Source: Blastomyces gilchristii SLH14081 | Lineage: Eukaryota; Ascomycota; Eurotiomycetes; Onygenales; Ajellomycetaceae | DNA: 64,000 nt | Direction: 5' to 3' | Assembly (NCBI RefSeq): GCF_000003855.2 | Contig: NW_003101676.1 | Span: forward strand, 2,292,875-2,356,874 | Part shown: positions 12,765 through 26,723 of the stretch, piece by piece | Numbering within the stretch: the stretch's first letter is position 1 | How the letters are laid out: each line of letters starts with the position of its first letter | Program-made: the position numbers and the translations under genes | Notes under the pieces: model-generated | What the model was told of the DNA's origin: nothing | Seen by the model: only the letters and a program-made list of their open reading frames with translations | The model's database searches: none

Positions 12765-13129
12765 TATAACAGACTATGTCTGATTAATTATATAGACTAT
12801 TTCATTACACTTCACAGATTTCAATTACTTCATTCTTAAATGTGTATACTCTGATTCTCAGTCATTCTCAATTATCAATTCTCAGCTGCTATGAATATAT
12901 ACACTTCAATTCTCAGTCATTCTCAATCACTGATTCTCAGTTATTATAAATACATATAGATTCTTCCACTCTAAAGCTTCACTGTGTACATTATTACATA
13001 CATATATAAATATTCACTTTAATTACTGATTCTCATACTTTCTCTTTCTTTTCCTTCTTTAACATTTTTCTCTTTGTTATATAAGATCTATCAATATAAT
13101 ACTGATCTATTCAGCGTAAGCCTCTTACA
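12765..13129 (+). repeat. 3' LTR of gypsy copy 2
   Basis: A 365-bp LTR equal in length to 7760-8124 and carrying the same 55-bp tandem duplication. Almost all CpG and many CpA sites of the 5' LTR are converted to TpG or TpA here. Confidence 0.93.
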
Positions 13130-13372
13130 TTACATTACAATTGAGATATTTCATTTCTTTAAATAGAATAAATAGTTAATAAATAGCAGTGATTATACTG
13201 AGTAATAGATAACTAGCTTAATAGTATTGATTTTACTGATAGAACATTATACAGTGCCTTGTAATATCTTAGTAGTATTCTGATAATGATATCTGTTAAT
13301 TACACAGTCACTGAGTAGTGTTATGATAATATTAGAAAGTTCTGTACTGTCTTAACATCATCTTGACATTTA

Positions 13373-13398
13373 ATATTCAGTGACATGTCACTGAATAT
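13373..13398. repeat. 26-bp perfect palindrome at the AT/GC composition border
   Basis: A perfect inverted repeat with 13-base arms and no spacer, centred on ACATGT (half-site TGTCACTGAATAT). It sits exactly where AT-rich repeat DNA gives way to GC-balanced DNA. Its function is unknown. Confidence 0.85.
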
Positions 13399-13875
13399 AA
13401 TGATGGAACATGTGTTACAATCGGCGACACGTGACACGGGTGGAATGGTGGATCCACGGTGTAATCACCGTAAATTAACCCTACGTTCTTCCCATATGGT
13501 AACCGCCAACCGAGCACGTGATTCATGTATTGCCCGGGTTAAAACTGAGCTTTTAATAGCAATTTCTGTACACGTTTCACTCAGTTCTGTAAGATCTAGC
13601 TTTAAAGAATGGGGATAGATATCTGAGTCATAAAACCACTATAATTGTAATAATCATGGGTTAGGTACAGCTAGTAGCACTTCATTTATTGTTTGAAAAG
13701 ATGATTACTTAGCAATCTCTCCTCGTTGATGAGCGGATTGCCTAAAGCATCTCTTCCCCAAATTTCCCAGAACGCGGATATCTTACCCACCCATCTCAAG
13801 CCATTTATCATAATCGGGCCCTCTGTATCGGATGAATAGCAGGCCTCGGTTGTCGGCGGCGACGGGATAGGAATG
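13399..13875. other. GC-balanced intergenic DNA next to the repeat block
   Basis: About 480 bp with normal GC content and CpG dinucleotides, unlike the adjacent repeat block. It holds no convincing gene; the open frame in 13385-13618 has no recognisable protein features. Confidence 0.5.
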
Positions 13876-14650
13876 TCAGAGGTAGTCAGAGAGTTTCAGT
13901 GGTGGTCGAAAGAGTGGCTTCTCAATGATCTTTACTATAACGGAGAACTTTGTTGCAGGCGATTCTGAGAGCACTATCTTGGCAGTTTCAAGCATATCAT
14001 CGTACTTTTCACTAAAACCAACTTCAAGGACGAGGAACGGTCGCGGCGAGGCAGAACTAATGGCAAGATCAGGAACGAGGCGGATAGTATCGCTATCATC
14101 AGCACCGATATAGAATGTTGAATTTGAGTCTATTACAAACGGCATTGTAACATTTCTCGAGAAAAAGTAATTCATGAGCCCCTTTCTTGTTGTTTCAATA
14201 AGCCTCTCATGAATTGGAGTTGGTATGTGTAATATCGAGGTCACTGACAGTCCTCGGTTGAAACGAAGGCGTTTAATTTTGCCTTTTGTCACATCTAATC
14301 CAGCTCAATGTCAGCATGAGAAGAGATAAACAGGAAAGAAATTCTAGAAGACATACTCTGAGCTGTTGAATTTGTCTGATAATAGCAAATACTCTTGTCG
14401 CGTAGACTTTAAACGAATGGCTTCCCGTGCAAAATCAGTGGGATATACACCAGCATAAACTTGCTTAAAGTTGATCTTCACTAAGGGAAGAAAACTCCTC
14501 ATCACCACCAATATCGCGGCAGAAACCACGAAGCGATGAGTGGATCGGCCTTGGACGAATGCGATGGGCATCAGCAAGCTTGAACTCACGCGTACAGGGG
14601 AGAAGACTTGTTAGAAGTCTTTGAGTGCTCAAAACGCGTGTTGAAAGCAT
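13876..14650 (-). pseudogene. Broken gene with PD-(D/E)XK-like signature
   Basis: Three minus-strand open segments look like parts of one protein but do not join in frame. The first (14650-14465) starts at an ATG. A change of one reading frame near 14466-14472, in the run CTTTAAG, leads into the second (to about 14357). A canonical intron candidate (GTATGT at 14356, branch GCTGAC, AG at 14295) leads to the third, but the phase is off by one. The third segment carries PDLAI followed about 12 residues later by LEVGFSE. That spacing resembles PD-(D/E)XK nuclease-fold proteins seen as uncharacterised families in fungi; the assignment is inferred from pattern memory. The ATG-proximal part is not recognised. 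Its position beside the transposon block fits decay, but an unusual intron structure is not excluded. Confidence 0.45.
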
Positions 14651-15866
14651 TCTGAGGTATCTATAAGCAAAAGGTCACTCTACTTTGTAGCTGTGGTCTT
14701 GAAAATGCTAGTTTCGAGAAGAAAGGCTGAACTAGCAGATGACAAACATGACATATAATAGAGAGTTACTTCAGGTAAAAGTAAGGCCAGTGTATACGGC
14801 CTACTAGCAAATGGACAAATAATGGCCTGAAACTGTGGATGGGATGGATGAGGGTTCACGTGATGATGATGACGTAACCTATCTCGGATTGTCAACGCAG
14901 GGGCCACTGTTTTTGTCAATTGGTCCAAAAAAGAAAAAATAAAAATAAAAAATTACTCTTACATGAAGATTCTTCCGGTCGCCATGGCGAGAAGAGCGAC
15001 CAAAGAGAAGTTTCACCATTGATCGTGGGTGCGGTCTCGTGGACGCGAACATCTTCGATGCTAACACTCGGGCGAGGTCATTGTTATTCGGCCGTTCTCA
15101 GTCTCTCTTGGTGATAGGAAGTCCGACACCGTGTGAGAGGAGAGGGACTCCTCTCAGCAAAGCCTAGAAAGCGTGTTTCAATGCGAGCTAGCTTACATGA
15201 GGATTGTAAATCGGCTTGCAGAGTCCGACGCGATTGATGAACAAATGTTAGCCTCGGGGCTGTTGAAGTACAGCTCCCTGCTTTGTTGGAGAATTTAGAG
15301 TTGAGAGAAGATGTGCAGCTGTTGTTAAGATGCTGACGGCAATCGGCTGTAGACTTGTTTTACGAAAGGGAAGTGGCATAACTTACTTCTGCAAAAAACT
15401 CCCACCATACCCCAAAATATCGACAGCCGAGTTTATAAACGGGGGAGTTTCCAGATAGTACAGACGTTCAATGTCTTACGCCTAAAGGGCATCGTAATGC
15501 TCAAGGCCAAGCGAAGGCATGACGGTCAGCTAATTGCTTGCCCCTGGAATAGGAAAAGGGGGAAGGTTCTCCATATCAGCAGCGGCAATAATGGCTCGAT
15601 GCATTATCAAGAATACTCAAATCAAAGACAAAGTCACACAGCTCGTAGATATTCACTATAGAGGGCTGTCATTGGAAACTACATATCAGATTCTTCGCTA
15701 ATGATAAAGGAAATTTTGATTCTCGTGATGTTGAGATTACCACAACTACATCAACTTTGCCTACGTAAGTGGTTCTAACCTTCGTCTTATCTGCCTCTCC
15801 AAAGTTCTTTCTGCGCGTCGGTGTATAAGTAAGTGTACATACATATTCGAAACCTCCCCGCAATGA
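14651..15866. other. Intergenic region, no gene seen
   Basis: About 1.2 kb between the broken gene and the stop codon of the KH-domain gene. The 3' UTR of the latter must lie in the right-hand part. Open frames here are short and overlap on several frames, without conserved features. Confidence 0.5.
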
Positions 15867-18800
15867 TTAACGGTAGGATCCATTGCCTCTGGCGCCACCG
15901 CCTAGTACAGCCTCCAAGATCATGTCCTTAGCTGGTTCCAGACTAGCCCTTGGTCCCTTGATCTCAATAGCCTCGCCTTGCGCCTGGTTCTTTGGCACGT
16001 TGATCCTACAGCTCGTTTGTTTGCGAATCTCGTTGATTGTGCTGCCACCGGGTCCGATAACCAATCGATAAGTTTTAGGGTCTGGAAGGATCAAATATCC
16101 AGTGGCAGAGTGTTGCGGTGCTGTCTGGAGAGACATTTCGACAATTGATTTTGCCTTTGCGACATTGTCTGGAGTGCCTGAAAAAACCCAGGGAATGGCC
16201 TTCGGCAAATTCGACTGGGCTGATTCGCCAGGGTCCACGTCCACTATTTTCCAGGAATGCGTGGCAGCGGTGGTGTGAGGATCATCTGTAATCAAGGGGA
16301 GAGAACCGTTCTGACCATTAATTCCGTTGCGAGAGTCGACAGGAGAAGGACGTGGCGGGACTTGATGCCCAGCATGGTCAACGCTCACTTGATATTCGTT
16401 TCGGAGCCGGCGAAACAAGAGGCCATTGTCAGCAATCGCATGATGCAAATTAATTGGCACCAGGATGCTGTCGGCATGCTGCTCTTTGATAAGAGATTGG
16501 ATGTGAGCTTTCGCCTGGTGAACTGCATCACTTGATCCTCTGATCTTAATGTCAGTGCGGCCAGACCCTTGTTTTGGTATGTCAAGAGTGATCTTAAACT
16601 GGCTCTCTATGTTCCGTCTAGTTTCTCCACCCCGACCAATTAAAAATCTATGTTGTGCTTGGGGAACATCAATAGATGTTACGATCTGGTCGTTCTTCTC
16701 TCGAACGAAATCTTCGATTGCTGCAACGATTCTTTCTATAACTGCGGAGTTTCCTTCCAGACGAATAACGGACTCGTCACTACCCGGGGGGGGAAATTTC
16801 ACCATCCGGGCTGCACTCCCATCGCTCGGCCCACCAGCATCACTTACAATCTTCCGAATAGTCGCACCTGTTGAAAGTTAGCTAATAATGACTTTTCGAG
16901 AGAAACACAGGTTGGGTACTAACCGCCACCACCGATCAACGCCTTGTGGTGCTTCTTGTCTACATCGATGGTTTTGACAACAGTTGAATCGAACTCTTGC
17001 GCTCGCTGAAGCAATAACTTCTTCGCGTCTGCAACTTGTTTTTTCGTCCCTTTGAGATTAATAGTCACCCTCCCAGCCGCATCTGAAGGGTCGTTGGCAC
17101 TAGGGACATCGATCTGAGCGCCGGTATCTGCCCGCAGTCTATCCATTTCACGGCCTCGTTGGCCGATTAACATAGGAATTTGGCTCTGTGAGACGGACAC
17201 GGAATCCACGTGAGAGTGGTCCACGACCCACTGGTAGAGGCTAAGAATTTCCTCCCGAGCCCCTTCTGCACCCTTACGAGGGCCACGAACGACAATCTCG
17301 TCAGTGGCCTGGGTAGGACGAACGTTTCGGTTCGCCCCCATTTCGCTTGTGGTGTCGGCAACGGATTGGTCGTCGTTTGTGGGAAGATTGGAGACTCGAG
17401 GGAACTGGACTCGAACATTATACCGGTCTTGAAGGCGGTTAACCTGACTGCCCTTTTGTCCGATCAAATCGCGATGATACTGCTGAGGGATCTTCAACAC
17501 GAAGGTAGTCTCATCCTCTAACTTTTTTCCCAGTGCAATAATCCGGGCTCTACACCCATCCGCCTTGATTTTCGGGCCTTTGACCTCGACTTTGCCATTT
17601 TCCACCTTGATGTCAACGTCGAATTCCTCTCGGAGATTATTGATATTTTCGCCCCTTTTACCAATAAGGAAATTTGCATACTTTTGTGGGAAATCGAAGG
17701 AGGTAGTGTAACCCCTCTCTAAATCGTCCTTTTGTTGCTCTAAAACGAAACCTTCGACTTTAAAGGCGAGTTCTTCGACATCGGAAGTACGGCCACGAAG
17801 TTGTATCTGTTCTCCGGCCGCACTAACGCGGATAGGGATGTACTCCTCTCCTTTGGCTTGTTGTTCTCGGTTAATGAATTTGCGGAGTTTATCGTGATAC
17901 CTAGTTGATAGATGAGTAAGACTATGCAAATCTAAGGATCCATTAAAGAGAAGTGAAATGGGAAAATGTATTGCGCGCGTAATATGGAGGAAAAACATAC
18001 TTCAGTGGAACCATGACTATTTTAGTGCAGATGTTGTGTTGATCCCCCAAAGACATCAAAAGATGGTTCTTTGCCTCCGCTAATGCCTTGTCAAATACCT
18101 CCAGTTCATTAGGCAACGGACGACGTTTCGGGAGGTCGTCTACTCCTGCGACCCATGTCTCTCCTTCGTATACGAGTACAACATTGGTACTATCTGGGTC
18201 ATCTGGTAGAACTAAGTGTACACCAAAATTATCCTTCAGTTGGGGCCCAATGCGGGTGCGAAGATAGGAGTGGAAGAAAGGGTCAATGGGTAATGGCGCA
18301 AGTTTAGATGGAGGATGCGCCTGGATCAGGTTGGCAATATCGGATCGTGCTCGGATGGTGTTTTTCCCGTCTCTCGAGTAGACTTCCCAGGTAACAGGGC
18401 CATCTGACGACGAGGGGAGAACAATGTGGGCATCATATAGCCTCTCTAGCTCCTTAATAGCTTGTCGCTGCTTTAAGTAGGAAGTAAGAGCTCGAGCGTG
18501 GACATGGGCGCCAACGGGCGCTGTTGGGTGCTGCCTAGATACATCAATACTGGCCATTTGCATGCTAGTGGCCAGGTCCATGGCACGATTAATTCCGAAT
18601 TCGATTTGGTCAGGGGGCCCTGTGATAGTCAAAAACTCTGTATCGTCACTTGCGGGTGGTAGCACTATCGAGCAGCCCGTCTGGGCTAAGAATTCGTGCA
18701 ATGAATCGTTGACGCCGCCCAAAATAAACTGATGCTGTCCTCGATTGATTGCCAGCTGTCGTACGGTGATTTGTCGCTGTAATTCATCGGCACGTCTCTC

Positions 18801-20185
18801 AATTTCGGCGCGGGCTTCTTGTGCGGCACTCCGCTCGCCAGAAATTTGAATGTACTTGTCAGGATCAGGGGAAAATTTAATTTGGCCTTGGGCCGCCTCA
18901 GAGGGAGGGGGGCGTGACCATGTGTCATAGTGCGGAATTCGAATCTGTGCCTTCGTACGCTCTTCAAGTTGCTGCAAATGTATATTGTGGGCGCCGGCAA
19001 TGAAAGGGAAAAGTTCAGGTGCAATGCTTTTTAGGCGCAGGTTGATATTAAACGACCGTTCCTTCACGATCGTCTCTATTTCCCTTCTTGCCATTTCTGC
19101 GGCCACAGCATCCCCTTCAATGCGAACATCTATTGTAACACTATCATCATCGTCGGCAAGTGACGGCCCTTCTGGCCTGGGGACATTAATTCGAGCACCG
19201 GTTCGGTCATGAATTCCCTGCACAACCACTCCTTGCCGGCCAATGATATGAGGTCTAGCTGACGCCGGAATTGGCACGAGCACGGATTGCTTTTATGAGC
19301 AGGATTTTTTTTTCCCCTTGTGGTCAGCTGGGGGACACATAACGCGGGGCATGGAAAGGGGTATTTTAGAAATCCACATACCTTGGAACCAACCTGTTGG
19401 GCCACTTCCTTGAGTGCCTGGCGAACAGCGTCCACGGATCCCTTGCCTTCGAAAATGATGGATTCCCCAGGGCCGTTATACATGTCCACAACGGCCTTGA
19501 ATCTCCTACTAGTATCGCGAAGGATATCCCTTATAGGTTTCTTCAACTGGCTCCGTGGGAGCATCTGCGAAGGAGCGAAACGAATTCTCTCGACATGCTT
19601 GCCTGGCATGGTCATAATCTTTGGGCCTCCCAGAGCGCCACCACTCGATGTGGCCGTCATGGAATTAGATGTGACCAAACCGGGAGCTGGTGTTGGCGTA
19701 CGTGAGGAAGCGTTACTCGAAAACTGCGATGGCGGATGCCCCCAGTTCGACGAGCCGTTGGCAGTAGGTGGATTTCGACCTGCTGATTTCCTCGCACCCC
19801 ATGCCATTGGAACAGCTGTAGCGGTGCGGGAATTTGGCGCTCCACCCAATGCAGGAAACAACTCCTCAGACTGCACATCAAAAGTCGGAGCCTTTTGGGT
19901 AGCGGAGTTGGCGGTGGTAACAGAGGAAACCGAGTCCATAGACGGCTTCTCGACAGCCGCAGAAGTCTTAGGGACACTTGGGCTGGGTTCCAAGGACTCT
20001 ACAGGGGCTTGCGTAGCGGGACCAGACGGCGACGGATGCTGGATATCATACTCATCGGGTACATCTTCCACAGTGACCTTGTGAGAGTCGTCACGGGTGT
20101 GTTGTTCTTTAAGGAGGGCGGCTGGCGACTTGGAGCTCACCGTGGTGGTTCCATTGGCGGTGGGTTCGAGCATGTGGGCACTCAT
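15867..20185 (-). CDS. SCP160: SCP160/vigilin-type multi-KH RNA-binding protein
   Basis: Exons, in transcript order: 20185-19382, 19289-18001, 17921-16924, 16867-15867; 1,363 residues. All three introns are canonical (GTATGT, GTATGT, GTTAGT donors; CTGAC or CTAAC branches). The N-terminal 200 residues are low-complexity, rich in S, T, P and A. The rest is an array of KH domains, seen from repeated GXXG loops such as GRQG, GKRG, GQKG, GQRG, GRGG and GPGG; some repeats (GAHN, GVND) have degenerate loops, as is usual in vigilins. Family members bind mRNA and ribosomes, mostly at the ER, and affect translation and chromosome stability. The gene is divergent from the kinase gene, with a 3.4-kb gap. 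The identification rests on domain layout and length. Confidence 0.92.
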
Positions 20186-21246
20186 ACTGGATTGACAGGG
20201 AGAGATTCGAAACGAGTAAGGCTCAAACTATAGACTTATGCGGTTCACCAAAAAAAAAAAAAAAAAAAAAAGAGAAACTGTTGATTGCTATTAATGCATG
20301 CAATCACCACTTGCTGGGCCAGAAACAATAAAAGATGCGGTAAAAGAGGGGAAAAAAAAAGAAGAAAAGAAAGAAGAAAAGAGGAAGCTTGGATTTCAAG
20401 CTGGGGAATGTTTGTAGGGACACATACTGTAAGGCAGGTCGATATAACCAATTCCAAAGCAGAAACAAGCAATATGTACTGAATTGAAGTAGCTAAAATG
20501 AAATTGAAGAGAGGTAAATGGACCGCGGAGTCGGGAGAGCACGAGAGAGACGGAAGGAGGAGGGAGGGAAAAGCGAATTGATCACTCCATCACGGACACC
20601 AAAAACGGATCCAAACTGGCGGGTAACGATGAGAGGCTAGAAGATAGCGAATGCTGTTCGAAGTGAATTGGGGAATAGGACGTCGACGTGCAATTGAGCG
20701 GCTTTCCTCGCTTCTTTGCTTGTTTTTCGAAGATGTTGGTTTGAGGTTCGGATGTCGAGGTTTCGAAGAAGTTCGTCGTTCAACCTTTGGACTTGGAGGC
20801 AACGTTGCAGTTCGCAAAGAGCTAGCCGCATTGGGCATTAGACTTATCTATAACGTTATAGTGACCCATTAATTACTTAGTTACTTATTAGTTATTACTG
20901 CGTATGTACGCAGTATTATTATGTATTATGTACTCCGTACGGACTTTGAAGCTGGAAATAGATACCGATGTTCATAGCGCCCTTTAACAATAATACCCTT
21001 TATTACTGGAAGTTCTTCTGATCGCATGCAACAGTTTAAGAGGTTATCTATTGGATGGATACAAATATCCACACTTCCATGGGAAGTATCTCGTTCAGCA
21101 GAGATCTTTCTTCTCACTACGGAGTAGTTAGTTACTCCGTACAGCGTATTTAATAACTAATAAGATGAATCAGTCAATTACACAGGTATTGACTGACTGT
21201 AGAGACCGAGAGAGACCAGACCCTCTTCTGGCAACACAAATCATCT

Positions 21247-21264
21247 ATTATTATTATTATTATT
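21247..21264. repeat. (TTA)n microsatellite
   Basis: A tandem trinucleotide array of ATT/TTA units within the SCP160-PAK intergenic region. Similar shorter TTA/TAA arrays recur in other intergenic regions of the window, for example near 22385-22405 and 54401-54420. Confidence 0.85.
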
Positions 21265-23071
21265 GCGAGTGCTGGAAGAAACAAAGGACTAACTACTTGT
21301 ACTGATCCACGAATCTGAAGTAGCCAACCCCAATTCGTGACTAAATTTAATGTTGCCCTTGGTACGGTACGTACTCCGTAGTTATATTTAAGTTAACCAG
21401 TTTAACTTTTCTACTAACTTCCTATGTTTAATTGTCGAAGACTTTATTTTTCAGCATAACTTAACTTTAATAGTAGTAACTACTCATTAACGTCTAGTTA
21501 AGGCCTGGCAAGCCCTGGCAAATCTGGACAAACCGACAGCCAGTGTGGTGCAGTGGAAGAGCGGTTCAATTAATCTTCTCATGGCTTCATTTTCGTATGG
21601 TTACTGTATATGTACATGTACATGTACTTGTAGTTACTGCACATTATTGTACATCGTGGTTAGTGTAGTCCAAGTCCTGCGTGTGGCAAAAAACTTTGGT
21701 GCCATTATCTTTTATTAATCTTTTTGTCTTTTTTTTTATCTTTTAATATAAGATTACAGATTAAAAAAACCTTGGTTGCGCCCAAGCGCCAGGACCTTTC
21801 TCGATCAACCCTTTGGAGGCTCAAATTATGCTGCTGACAGTAATTTCCCTGGCCACCACGACGCATTTGATACTCATGTACGGAGTATAGCCAGCAAAAA
21901 CACGCAAGATAGGATAGATATGACACGATGGGTTCAAGCCGAAGAGATCAAAACGCCTGTGCAGGGTAGGGTAGGTAGGCTCTTGTACTCCGTATGATGA
22001 AGCTGTTGGTCGTCATAGTACCGAATACAGGGCAGTGAAATTTGGCGTGGTTTCCATCCCATCTCTTTATAATAATTATAAAACACACCACGCACATTGC
22101 AGTGTTAAACTAACCTAACACAAATACTCATCATCGCGCTCTCGGGCCTCCCCGGAGCTATTTATGAGATGAAACCACATACTTACACACTCACACAGCT
22201 GACAATGGCCTAAGGTAGCAAAGGAAACATGTAGAGTAAGTAGCATCCAGCAGAAAGGCGAAGCAGAATAGCTTCTTTTTTGTTGAACATCCGTCACGTC
22301 ACGCCTCGCCGGTCAAAGATGGATCCCTCCATGGATAGTAATAAGTAGTTTAACTAACTTATTAAGTTAACCATGCGATCGATCTGTAATAATAATAATA
22401 ATAAGAATAAGAATGTAAACAAAGCGTCTGTGGTTACCCGCGGGGAATAATAATAATAATGTTTTATGGCCACGCGTACGGTATTACCCGCTATTCGAGT
22501 CTCGCTCAGGGCGCGCGACACACGCCTATAACGAGGAAGGTACTGTACTGTATGTGTACAATACATACATGTACTGTACTTATGTGGTACCGTACCGTAC
22601 CACCACCATTTGTCGGGAAGATTCTACTTGCATTATACATTATAACTGTTTTCGTATTGTATGATATTGTATAGGACTGTACTGTATTGGACTATACTTG
22701 TTTGGTATTGTACATGTACTGTACATGTACACATACACACATAACACACATACATGTACGGTACCAAGTATATCGCAGCAAACCAAACCATCCCCTTCCC
22801 TCCGCTACTCATTATTATTATTCCTCACAACCAACCATTCAACGAAACAAATCTCTTCTTCTTCTTCTTCCCCCCGTCGCATTCGCTGCGCAACTCCAGC
22901 ACAGCACAGCAACGCTCAAGCCTGCGTTTCCAATTCCACTGCAGCGTATCGTATCGCTTTCGTTCCCTATTTACCTATTTACCTATTTACCTATTATTAT
23001 TATTATTATTTACATACTCATCCTTCTTTCTCCTATTCCCCTGGTATCTCTTTCACCAATCCCACCCCACG

Positions 23072-23103
<32 letters not shown>

Positions 23104-23142
23104 TTCACCAGAGTCTTTTAACTAAAAGTTTTAATTACCCCA

Positions 23143-23160
23143 GGGTAGGGTAGGGTAGGG
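23143..23160 (+). repeat. GGGTA array, G-quadruplex-type motif
   Basis: Four GGG tracts separated by TA loops on the plus strand, about 440 bp before the start codon of the PAK-type kinase. The arrangement satisfies the standard four-tract G-quadruplex pattern and resembles a telomere repeat lacking one T. Confidence 0.8.
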
Positions 23161-23602
23161 TGCAGAGAGAGAGAGGTTGGCTCCCTCCCACGAAAACGAA
23201 CAGCTATTAGGTTGTTGCCAGTCAAGCCAGTTTCCCTCTCTATCCTATCGTGGTGGTGGCTTGCGATCTAAAACTATTTCCTCTCCCTCTCTTTCTCTCT
23301 GCTTCTCTCTTCCCTCGATCGATCCCATCTCGTAACCCCCTTCAGTTGCTGCTTGTTGCCGCCACACACTACACTCCTCCCAATCCCTTCTTCGTACTTT
23401 CTTACCGTCTTTCGTCTTTTCGCTCTCTGCCAATTGCTACTCTCGGTGATTTTGTCTCTTCGCCCTCTTCTGCCTGCTATTCTCTCGCGGCGGCTTCAGT
23501 CGTCGTGGTCTGGTTGTTGGTCCTGTTCGTTGTCATTACATTACTGTCGCTGCTGTCGTGGCCGCGGTCGGGCGCTTTCGATCCTTGATCCCAGGGATAA
23601 CT

Positions 23603-26723
<3,121 letters not shown>

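Larger units (their letters stand above)
7760..13129 (+). mobile_element. Ty3/gypsy chromovirus, copy 2 (internally deleted)
   Basis: A second element of the same family, bounded by 365-bp LTRs (7760-8124 and 12765-13129) and a perfect 5-bp duplication TTACA at 7755-7759 and 13130-13134. It is collinear with copy 1 except that about 1.0 kb, spanning reverse transcriptase and RNase H, is missing at about 10850-10857. It carries one MITE near its 5' end that copy 1 lacks at that site. Protease-like (10130-10430), integrase-like (11490-12050) and chromodomain-like (12590-12735) remnants are recognisable but full of stops. It could not have moved autonomously after the deletion. Confidence 0.95.
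20186..23602. promoter_or_regulatory. 3.4-kb divergent intergenic region (SCP160 / PAK kinase)
   Basis: This region must hold both promoters and 5' leaders. It contains a poly-A run near 20250-20271 in the SCP160 leader and six copies of the TACTCCGTAC motif or its complement (20931, 21118, 21133, 21372, 21878, 21985). GTAC-rich palindromic sequence lies at 21600-21650 and 22540-22770. A run of about 28 T ends near 23105, and a GGGTA array at 23143-23160 follows. From about 22790 to the kinase start the plus strand is strongly pyrimidine-rich, as in long fungal 5' leaders. Short frames here lack protein features. Confidence 0.6.

Noticed and set aside
13385..13618. 77-codon plus-strand frame at the composition border
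   Set aside because: It begins inside the palindrome and has no recognisable protein features.
19320..20084. 254-codon plus-strand frame
   Set aside because: It lies antisense to the first exon and intron of the SCP160 gene, whose model is strongly supported; it is a shadow.
21541..21570. GTGGTGCAGTGGAAGAGCGG, resembling a tRNA D-arm region
   Set aside because: No matching T arm or acceptor stem follows; judged a chance similarity.
22687..23153. Overlapping frames of 123-151 codons upstream of the kinase
   Set aside because: They translate microsatellites and pyrimidine tracts into low-complexity peptides and lie in a leader/promoter region.
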